DNA of 64,000 nt. Origin: Vallitalea okinawensis (GTDB lineage Bacteria > Bacillota > Clostridia > Lachnospirales > PQDH01). The notes beneath the pieces were generated by a model. That model searched no databases, had not been told where the DNA came from, and saw nothing but the letters and a program-made list of their open reading frames with translations. Of this stretch, positions 43,343 through 49,507 are shown piece after piece. The translations under genes were made by a program, and so were the position numbers. The stretch is taken from NCBI RefSeq assembly GCF_002964605.1, contig NZ_PQDH01000010.1, positions 1 to 64,000 of the forward strand, given 5' to 3'. Numbering within the stretch: position 1 is the stretch's first letter; the number at the start of each line of letters is the position of its first letter.

Positions 43343-43740
43343 TTGCCGCCGGACAAAAATTAAACTAAATTAGGAGTTTTTATAAGGACGTCATTAAGAC
43401 GACAAATAGCTGTAATATGCTCTACAGCAAGGGATAGCAGGATTTTTTACCATGATGTTATCATCCAAAAACTTTCTCATAAAATAGTATAAAATAGGAG
43501 CTACTATTTCTCCTAAGCGGTGCGTCGTGGGTTCGAATCCCGCCTGGTGCATGCTGTTAAAGTCCTACTTTTTCTTGGTTTACAAGAGAGGGTAGGACTT
43601 TTGTTATGTATAGGGAATTTTTAATTAGTGTTAGCTAGTGGTAATAACGGCGAAGTAGTGGTCGTCATTACGACGAGATTTGGACGCAAAAAGTGATATA
43701 TTTAGAATGTGATAAGCTGAACCGTATTATAAGTGACTGC
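43343..43740 (+). repeat. Attachment junction 2: right end, tRNA-Arg core, left end
   Basis: The tRNA core is at 43510-43551 (one base different from the tRNA). Upstream, 43343-43509 matches 47223-47391, including GGACGTCATTAAGACGAC and the segment TACCATGATGTTATCATCC. Downstream to about 43722 it matches the left end after the real tRNA. A dispersed-repeat copy (43711-43740) ends the block. This is the organisation of an attP or of a junction between two tandem elements. Confidence 0.85.
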
Positions 43741-44033
43741 TTTTTTTAAGAAGAGATAGTATATATAAAGAAGGAAAGAAAGTTCTAGGGCATATTTAGG
43801 TACTACCAATAATAATAACATAGGAGTGATATTGCACAGGAAAACATGTTATCGAATAGTGTATTATGGGTAAGTTAGGGGTGCATGTTTATTGAATTGG
43901 GATTAATGGTTTAGGATTATACTCATTATTATTGCAGTATTCATTCTGTCTAATGATAATGGAATCAATAATCTAGAGACTATAAGTAATGAAGAATAGA
44001 TTTAGTTTGAACACGAAATTAATAGGTGTCCTA
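43741..44033. other. Gene-free stretch inside element 2
   Basis: No frame with a ribosome site, tRNA or clear hairpin is visible between the left end and the tetR stop. Confidence 0.5.
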
Positions 44034-44612
44034 TTAGTTCAAAGAATGCCTTAATTGAGCATTCATATATTCCAACATATCTTCAATTGGGATGTTCATC
44101 CCTTCATCAAACCACCACTTTGCCACAGAAATTATTGCACCTGCATAAAAGCTGGCAATAAAGGAACTCGGCATACCTTTTTGTTGAGCATTTTTTTTAT
44201 CCATTTTATCTAGAATATCTTTTGTTACTAAGTCAAAAAAAATTGAACCGATAGAATCTTCTAGTCTGGTAGAAGAGACTAAAATATGCAACTTTTTGTT
44301 GTTTAACAGTAAGCAAAGCAAATTATTAAATATCGTCAAACAGTGATCAATCAAACAAATGTCTTGGTCCTTAGAGAGAGTCTCCTCATTAAATAGCTTC
44401 TGAAATTCCATAATTCCATAACGTAGAAGATGATACTTGTCTTCAAAATGTTTATAAAATGTTGTTCTATGTACCATTGCTTTATCACAAATATCAGTAA
44501 CAGTAATCTTCTCGATAGGTTGCTCCTCAATCAATGATGCTAATGCATCAAGCAACAGTTTGTATGTTCTTTTGATCCTCAAATCAACTTTTTTATTTCT
44601 TAAGTTATCCAT
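44034..44612 (-). CDS. TetR/AcrR family regulator
   Basis: From ATG 44612 (GAGGAGG upstream on the minus strand; the frame is open to 44648) this is 192 residues. The N-terminal helix-turn-helix is RIKRTYKLLLDALASLIEEQPIEKITVTDICDKAMVHRTTFYKHFEDKYHLL, the standard TetR layout. The C-terminal ligand/dimer domain is helical. A perfect palindrome at 44646-44671 lies just upstream, between this gene and hypB, so it likely represses itself and the divergent hyp genes. Confidence 0.9.
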   Translation of the reverse strand: MDNLRNKKVDLRIKRTYKLLLDALASLIEEQPIEKITVTDICDKAMVHRTTFYKHFEDKYHLLRYGIMEFQKLFNEETLSKDQDICLIDHCLTIFNNLLCLLLNNKKLHILVSSTRLEDSIGSIFFDLVTKDILDKMDKKNAQQKGMPSSFIASFYAGAIISVAKWWFDEGMNIPIEDMLEYMNAQLRHSLN

Positions 44613-44645
44613 TATACCTCCTCGTTTTTTTATCGACACTTTTGT

Positions 44646-44671
44646 CATACTGTAGTATATTCTACAGTATG
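44646..44671. promoter_or_regulatory. TetR operator palindrome
   Basis: CATACTGTAG and CTACAGTATG are perfect 10-bp arms around TATATT. The site lies 34 bp upstream of the tetR start, between tetR and hypB. Confidence 0.8.
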
Positions 44672-44904
44672 TTAATTGTGTTTCTTGTTTGGAATGTATA
44701 TTAAGTATAATATATATACATACAGATGTGAACAGTCATATAGCTTTTTGTTAGTTCAATATGAATAATTAGTTTAACAAGGCTATTAAAACGTTCGATT
44801 AAGTGATTAGGTGTTTCAAGATAACTTCCTTCAAAGAAGAGTAAGAGGATCTGAAAGAGCGACCTCCCCAGATTGGTTTATAAGCAGGAAGGTAGGGATG
44901 AACG

Positions 44905-45561
44905 ATGAACGTTATAGAAATAAAAAAGCGGGTATACGACCGCAATGATGAGAAAGCAAGAGTGCTTCGTGATGAACTCAAGGCAAAGGGAACATTTATG
45001 ATGAATTTGATGAGTTCTCCGGGGTCAGGTAAAACCACTATGGTGATGGGGACCATAAATCTACTCAAGAACCGCTGTAAGATCGGTGTTATTGAGGCAG
45101 ATCTGGACTCTGATGTCGATGCGCTGACTGTTGAGAAGACCGGCGTAAGGGTGATTCAGCTACATAGCGGCGGTATGTGCCACCTAGATGCAGGGATGGC
45201 CCGAGAAGGGTTGGAAGCTCTCTTATATGCCGATCTCGATTTTGCTATTATCGAGAATATTGGTAACCTTATCTGCCCGGCACAGTACGATCTAGGACAG
45301 TCCGTCAATGTGATGATTTTAAGCGTACCCGAAGGGGATGACAAACCTCTCAAATATCCAGCCATGTTCGAAAAAGTGGATGTTCTTCTAGTCAGCAAGA
45401 CTGATACGATGGAGGTTTTCGATTTTAATCTGGATATCTTGGAGAAGCGGGTGAGGAAGCTCAACCCATCTATTTGCATTTTTCCCATATCAGCCAAATA
45501 CGGAGATGGAATGGATGTATGGTGCGATTACCTACTCGATGCCATAGAAAATTGGAAATAG
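44905..45561 (+). CDS. hypB: Hydrogenase nickel incorporation GTPase HypB
   Basis: This 218-residue protein is a G3E-type GTPase that inserts nickel into [NiFe]-hydrogenase or other nickel enzymes together with HypA. The P-loop is SSPGSGKTT (37-45), followed by VIEADLDSDVDA (switch), GGMCHLDAGM with metal-ligand Cys and His, IIENIGNLICPAQYDLG, and the specificity motif SKTD. There is no N-terminal histidine-rich tail. No hydrogenase structural gene is in the window. It is followed 18 bp later by hypA. Confidence 0.93.
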   Translation: MNVIEIKKRVYDRNDEKARVLRDELKAKGTFMMNLMSSPGSGKTTMVMGTINLLKNRCKIGVIEADLDSDVDALTVEKTGVRVIQLHSGGMCHLDAGMAREGLEALLYADLDFAIIENIGNLICPAQYDLGQSVNVMILSVPEGDDKPLKYPAMFEKVDVLLVSKTDTMEVFDFNLDILEKRVRKLNPSICIFPISAKYGDGMDVWCDYLLDAIENWK

Positions 45562-45579
45562 AAAGGAACTCAATCTGAT

Positions 45580-45939
45580 ATGCATGAGCTAGGAATAGTA
45601 TTGGAAGTCGTCAAACAGGTGGAAGAAATCGCCCGGGTAAATAATCTAGCCAAGATCGACACCCTTGTATTGCAGATAGGTGAGCTGTCCTCTATTGTTC
45701 CCTATTATATAGAAGAACTATATCCTATCGCCGTGGAGGATAGTTTTCTTCGGGATACATTGCTGAGGATAGAGACTATACCTGGTATCGGTGAATGTTC
45801 CAGCTGTGGTCTCAGTTATCATGTAAAAGATAGTGACTATAAATGTCCTGATTGCAAAGGTAGTGAATGGACAGTAATAACTGGTACAGAGTTTATGATA
45901 AAAGAGATTCTCATTGAGTCGTCTGGCTGTCAATCTTGA
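45580..45939 (+). CDS. hypA: Hydrogenase maturation nickel chaperone HypA
   Basis: This 119-residue protein begins MHELGI, with the Met1-His2-Glu3 nickel site, and has zinc-site cysteines C73-x2-C76 and C89-x2-C92. It delivers nickel to HypB for [NiFe]-hydrogenase or a similar enzyme. It follows hypB by 18 bp and precedes the ferredoxin gene by 90 bp. HypC, D, E and F are not here, so this is an incomplete maturation set. Confidence 0.93.
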   Translation: MHELGIVLEVVKQVEEIARVNNLAKIDTLVLQIGELSSIVPYYIEELYPIAVEDSFLRDTLLRIETIPGIGECSSCGLSYHVKDSDYKCPDCKGSEWTVITGTEFMIKEILIESSGCQS

Positions 45940-46029
45940 GGAACTGAGATAATTGAAAAAAATCAGGTATATATGTCGAAGATATTTAATCATCTTTCAT
46001 AAGCAGCCTGAACAGAAAGGATTGGAAAA

Positions 46030-47082
46030 ATGATAGTAACACAAGAACATAGAGAAAATTTAACAGCTATTGCAGAAAAACTGAGACCATTGAAGCAGTC
46101 GATTCCTACCGATAGTGAGGGGAACCCCACTGAAGAATATTTAGAGTATCTGAGTCTGATGTATTTACCAGATGTCGCTCGAGTGGTAAAGAATTTAAAG
46201 CCTTTCCCGAAATTTACACCAATTGGTCTACTTTCAAAAAAAACGGGTGTTCCTACGAAAGAATTGAAGACACTGCTTGCTGACGCTTCAAAGAAATTAT
46301 ACTTAGTGAATGTGGGACCAACGTATGCCTTGCCAACACCTTTATTCGTATTTGATGGACCATTTATTTTAAAGTCGAGTTATGGCGGAGAGAATGGGAA
46401 GAAGTTTGCTGAATTAGGTAAAAAAAATTTTGAGGGAGGTTACTGGAAAACATGGGAGACCCATGCTGACGGGACACCTGAAATGAGGGTTCTTGCAGTT
46501 GACGCTGAGGTTAAAAATAACTCAGTGGTACTGCCAGCCGATGAAATTATGAAGATCATAAAGCAATCTAAGAGTTTTGCTGTTGTCCCTTGTGCATGTA
46601 GAAATAGGGAAGAGACTCTTGGAACCCGTAAATGTAAGGATAAATATCCAATACACACATGTCTTTTGCTAGGATTCTACGGTAAATTGTTGGGAACCAA
46701 ATATGCAGATTCGGAGGTCAAAGTAATTTCTCGGGAGGAGGCGATTGCACATGTCAAGAAATCCGCCGAAATGGGACTGGTACTAACTTCCGAGAATGTA
46801 GAAAATCGATCAAAAATAATATGTTCCTGCTGCGAATGCTGCTGTTCCTTTATGACGGGTCTATTGAATTATGGTAATAAGCAGGCGATGAAGAAGGCTA
46901 AATACACTTTTCTGATTGATGCAGAAAAATGCGTCGGCTGTGGTGTCTGTAAAACAAGATGTAAATTCAATGCAATTAATGTAGAAGGAAAAGCTTCCAT
47001 TGAATCATCTGCCTGTCTGGGATGTGGATTGTGTGCAGTTACCTGTCCTCAAAAAGCTATCAGCAAGGAGTTATTAAGTTAG
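46030..47082 (+). CDS. 4Fe-4S dicluster ferredoxin-domain protein
   Basis: This 350-residue protein ends with two [4Fe-4S] motifs, C301-x2-C-x2-C-x3-C and C329-x2-C-x2-C-x3-C. Upstream lie further cysteine groups, VVPCACRNREETLGTRKC and CSCCECCCSF, which may bind another cluster. The N-terminal part (about 60-110) looks like a winged-helix-type fold (PIGLLSKKTGVPTKELKTLLADASKKLYL). Similar proteins are found beside anaerobic oxidoreductases. Here it probably transfers electrons to the enzyme matured by HypAB, which is not encoded in this window. Confidence 0.8.
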   Translation: MIVTQEHRENLTAIAEKLRPLKQSIPTDSEGNPTEEYLEYLSLMYLPDVARVVKNLKPFPKFTPIGLLSKKTGVPTKELKTLLADASKKLYLVNVGPTYALPTPLFVFDGPFILKSSYGGENGKKFAELGKKNFEGGYWKTWETHADGTPEMRVLAVDAEVKNNSVVLPADEIMKIIKQSKSFAVVPCACRNREETLGTRKCKDKYPIHTCLLLGFYGKLLGTKYADSEVKVISREEAIAHVKKSAEMGLVLTSENVENRSKIICSCCECCCSFMTGLLNYGNKQAMKKAKYTFLIDAEKCVGCGVCKTRCKFNAINVEGKASIESSACLGCGLCAVTCPQKAISKELLS

Positions 47083-47222
47083 GTTGAATGCTTATTCAGT
47101 GACTTTTTTCGCTCTTTATCAAATAGTGTTACAGGAGATTGATTAAAAAATTATACGTAAACTGTCTTGGATATTGATTTGCTCAGACTATAGAAAAAGA
47201 GTTTACACATAATTTTAGTGAC

Positions 47223-47562
47223 ATGCCGCCAGACAAATATTAAACTACAGTAGGGGTTTTTATAAGGACGTCATTAAGACGACAAATAGCTGTAATATGC
47301 ACTACAGCAAGGAATAGCAGGGTTTTTTACCATGATGCTATCATCCGAAAACTTTTACATAAAATAGTATAAATTATGAGCTACAATTTCTTCCTAAGCG
47401 ATGCGTCGTGGGTTCAAATCCCACCTGGTGCATGCTGATAAAGCCCTACTTTTTCTTGATTTAGCAGGAGAGGTTAGGGCTTTAGTTATGTTTAGGAAAG
47501 TTTTCAGGTAGTGTTAGTTAGTGGCTATGACGGCGAAGTAGTGGTCGTCATGACGACGAGAA
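47223..47562 (+). repeat. Attachment junction 3: right end, tRNA-Arg core, left end
   Basis: The core is 47392-47432, with changes at two paired T-stem and variable positions relative to the tRNA (GCGATGCG, CCCACC). Right-end homology starts at 47223 (ATGCCGCCAGACAA) and left-end homology runs to about 47562 with GTCGTCATGACGAC. It differs from junction 2 at roughly one base in eight, so the two were not made by recent duplication. Confidence 0.85.
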
Positions 47563-47617
47563 TTTTAACTCTCAATGGCTAAGTTATTTTTTTCATATGT
47601 TCAATCTACTAGACAAG

Positions 47618-47684
47618 ATATCTTTAACTCAAGATAGTTGACAACGAATAAAATATAGTGTAATATATCTTTAAGTCAAGATAT
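47618..47684 (+). promoter_or_regulatory. marR promoter with two operators
   Basis: TTGACA (47638-47643) and TAATAT (47661-47666) are 17 bp apart. Operators of form ATATCTT-N6-AAGATAT sit just upstream (47618-47637, one mismatch) and overlapping the -10 (47665-47684, perfect). This predicts autorepression. Confidence 0.8.
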
Positions 47685-47697
47685 TCAGGAGGCAATA

Positions 47698-48129
47698 GTG
47701 TACGAAAAGGAAATGAAACTTATGACAGCTTTAAGAAAACTTTATAAAACTCTTGATGACTCTTTATCAAAGAATCTTAAGGAATTGGGTATTTCAACTA
47801 CTGATTATCTAATCTTAGCTGTTTTGGAAGGTACAGGACCTATTCCAATGCAGAAACTTGGGGATTATCTATTAATAACCAGTGGAACAATAACCTATGC
47901 TACTAACAGAATAATTAATAAGGGATTGGTCATGAAGATTCAGGATAATGATGACAAGAGGAAGTTCTTCATAAAATTAACTGATGATGGTTATGATATG
48001 TTAAGAAGGGTCAATAGAGAACATTTACCTTATATAAGCAAAGTTTTAGGCTCATTTTCAGGAGATGAACTTGATGATATTACTGAAACTATAAAAAAAC
48101 TTATAATTTCTGTAGAAAAAAATAAATAA
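47698..48129 (+). CDS. MarR family regulator (MhqR-like)
   Basis: This 143-residue protein starts at GTG 47698, 5 bases after AGGAGG. The winged helix is STTDYLILAVLEGTGPIPMQKLGDYLLITSGTITYATNRIINKGLVMKIQDNDDKRKFFIKLTDDG, a clear MarR domain. Size and operator shape (a palindrome with AAGATAT arms) recall the quinone/oxidant-responsive MhqR group. It would repress itself and the DUF1330 gene through the three matching operators. No sensing cysteine is evident. Confidence 0.85.
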   Translation: MYEKEMKLMTALRKLYKTLDDSLSKNLKELGISTTDYLILAVLEGTGPIPMQKLGDYLLITSGTITYATNRIINKGLVMKIQDNDDKRKFFIKLTDDGYDMLRRVNREHLPYISKVLGSFSGDELDDITETIKKLIISVEKNK

Positions 48130-48140
48130 ATTTTTTTATA

Positions 48141-48166
48141 TAAATATCTTGAAATAAAGATATTTA
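48141..48166 (+). promoter_or_regulatory. Third MarR operator before the DUF1330 gene
   Basis: AAATATCTT and AAGATATTT flank 6 bp (48142-48165). The same ATATCTT-N6-AAGATAT form as before marR links the two genes in one regulon. Confidence 0.75.
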
Positions 48167-48192
48167 TATAAAGGAAAGAAAGGAGCAAAACT

Positions 48193-48498
48193 ATGTCAGC
48201 ATTAATGGTTGCATTTGTTAGGGTTCATGACTTAGAAGCTTATAATCGTGAGTATCTTTCTAGCGCGCACCCTCTTATTAGTAAGTACGGAGGTAAAGCT
48301 CTAGCAGTATCTGAGAAGATAAAACATATACAAGGATCTCTTCCAGAAGGTAAGTTTGTCATTTTAGAATTTCCAAGTATGGAACAAGCTGAAGCATATT
48401 ACTATTCCGCTGAGCATCAAGCATTAATAGAAAAGGGAAGTAAATATTTTAGTTCAGATAGTATTATAGCTGAAAATCAACTGCATAAAGATTTTTGA
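48193..48498 (+). CDS. DUF1330 family protein
   Basis: This 101-residue protein has the DUF1330 dimeric alpha/beta-barrel pattern: LMVAFVRVHDLEAYNREYLSSAHPLISKYGGKALAVS, then FVILEFPSMEQAEAYYYSAEHQALI. Related domains act as small oxygenases or stress proteins; activity is unknown here. ATG follows AAAGGAGC. It is controlled by a MarR-type operator at 48141. Confidence 0.8.
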   Translation: MSALMVAFVRVHDLEAYNREYLSSAHPLISKYGGKALAVSEKIKHIQGSLPEGKFVILEFPSMEQAEAYYYSAEHQALIEKGSKYFSSDSIIAENQLHKDF

Positions 48499-48520
48499 AA
48501 TAGTTAACCTAAATATGTGT

Positions 48521-48553
48521 GAGACATCTCTTATAGTTGGAGGTGTCTCTTTT
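48521..48553 (+). terminator. Terminator after DUF1330 gene
   Basis: GAGACATCT pairs with AGGTGTCTC (one G-T) and is followed by TTTT. Confidence 0.75.
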
Positions 48554-48685
48554 AAAGTGTAGTATGTTATAAGCTATAATTGAAGATAAAGCATTAAGTT
48601 AGACAGCAGAGATTGTTCAGTGATATAATGAGAATAGAATGATGAGTTTCGGTTAGAATTAAAGTTGAAAAATAAGGAGGAAGAG

Positions 48686-49132
48686 ATGAAGAAAATAGTA
48701 GGTTCGATAGTCATTAATAAACCAATAGATGTGGTAACAAGGTTGTTTCTTGATCCAAGTAATCTAAAGGAATATCAAGATGGCTTTGTAAAAAAAGAGC
48801 TGAAAAGCGGACTAGATGGAGAAGATGGATGCGTTTCAACTTTATACTATAAGTATGGGAATCAGGACATGATCATGACGGAAACAGTTGTTTCTAATAA
48901 ACTTCCTGACTCATATGAAGCTTTCTATCACCATCAACATATGGATAACACGATGAAGTGTAATTTTACTGCAATCGATGACCAAAGCACTAAGTATGAC
49001 TATGAGTATGAGTATACACGTATTAATTGGATTATACCAAAACTTATATCCATATTCTTTCCAAGTATGTATCGTAAGCAAGGACAAAAATGGATTGATC
49101 AATTTAAAGAATTTGTGGAGGCCAGTGAATGA
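48686..49132 (+). CDS. SRPBCC/START-like domain protein
   Basis: From ATG 48686 (AAGGAGG 5 bases upstream) this is 148 residues with the polyketide-cyclase/SRPBCC layout: KIVGSIVINKPIDVVTRLFLDPSNLKEYQDGF, a central antiparallel sheet, and a C-terminal helix QKWIDQFKEFVEAS. Such domains hold hydrophobic ligands; the ligand is unknown. It overlaps the next gene by 4 bp (ATGA). Confidence 0.75.
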   Translation: MKKIVGSIVINKPIDVVTRLFLDPSNLKEYQDGFVKKELKSGLDGEDGCVSTLYYKYGNQDMIMTETVVSNKLPDSYEAFYHHQHMDNTMKCNFTAIDDQSTKYDYEYEYTRINWIIPKLISIFFPSMYRKQGQKWIDQFKEFVEASE

Positions 49133-49455
49133 CAAGAGACGAAGTTTTAAAGATATACGATGAACTAGTAGAAAGATGTCCACGATTTAAAAGAAAAGGT
49201 AAGACAATGCCTTATACATCGGCCAATGGTTATATGTTCTCTCAGCTTAATAAAGATGGAGAAATTGGCATTCGGTTTTCAAAGGAAAAGCAAATGAAGT
49301 ATATGGAACAATTAGGGACAAGCTACTATAAATCATATGGGGCAATCTTGAAGGGGTATATTTTGATTCCGGAGATTATGTTAACAGATTTAGATAAGTT
49401 AACTGACTATCTTAATGAAAGCTATGACTATGTTATGTCACTTGATCCCAAATAA
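49129..49455 (+). CDS. TfoX/YjbR-like small protein
   Basis: This 108-residue protein has MPYTSANGYMFSQLNKDGEIGIRFSKEKQMKYMEQLGTSYYKSYGAILKGYILIPEIMLTDLDKLTDYL, resembling the TfoX N-terminal/YjbR-like fold of small proteins of unknown activity. It is translationally coupled to the SRPBCC gene by an ATGA overlap, so the pair form an operon ended by a terminator at 49468. Confidence 0.6.
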   Translation: MTRDEVLKIYDELVERCPRFKRKGKTMPYTSANGYMFSQLNKDGEIGIRFSKEKQMKYMEQLGTSYYKSYGAILKGYILIPEIMLTDLDKLTDYLNESYDYVMSLDPK

Positions 49456-49467
49456 ATAAATAGGTAA

Positions 49468-49493
49468 GGAGAGCTTATAGTTTTAAGCTCTCC
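49468..49493. terminator. Bidirectional terminator
   Basis: GGAGAGCTT pairs with AAGCTCTCC around 8 nt. It lies between convergent units. Confidence 0.75.
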
Positions 49494-49507
49494 TACTATT
49501 TATAGAA

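Larger units (their letters stand above)
21391..43551. mobile_element. Integrative element 1 at tRNA-Arg(CCU), 22.2 kb
   Basis: The element is bounded by the tRNA-Arg 3' core at 21349-21390 and its copy at 43510-43551, and encodes its own tyrosine integrase and HTH excisionase. Cargo: Mrr, a TRD-HEPN protein, type I restriction (hsdMS, hsdR), several small proteins and a two-gene module at the right end. A replication-like block (RepL-like, ArgR-like, iterons, ATPase) suggests an extrachromosomal replicating phase. No relaxase, coupling protein, type IV secretion or phage structural genes are seen, so transfer would need a helper. Confidence 0.85.
43552..47432. mobile_element. Integrase-less element 2 (CIME-like), 3.9 kb
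   Basis: The segment is flanked by two attachment junctions and carries tetR, hypB, hypA and a ferredoxin-domain gene, with no recombinase. This is the definition of a cis-mobilizable element, movable by the integrase of the neighbour. hypB and hypA use more GC-rich codons than their surroundings, consistent with separate acquisition. Whether it can still move is unknown. Confidence 0.75.

Noticed and set aside
43343-43551. A second functional tRNA-Arg gene at 43510
   Set aside because: Only the anticodon-loop to 3' half is present; the 5' half (acceptor strand and D-arm) is missing.
44034-47082. A full hydrogenase operon
   Set aside because: Only hypB, hypA and a ferredoxin-domain gene are present; there is no large or small subunit and no hypCDEF.
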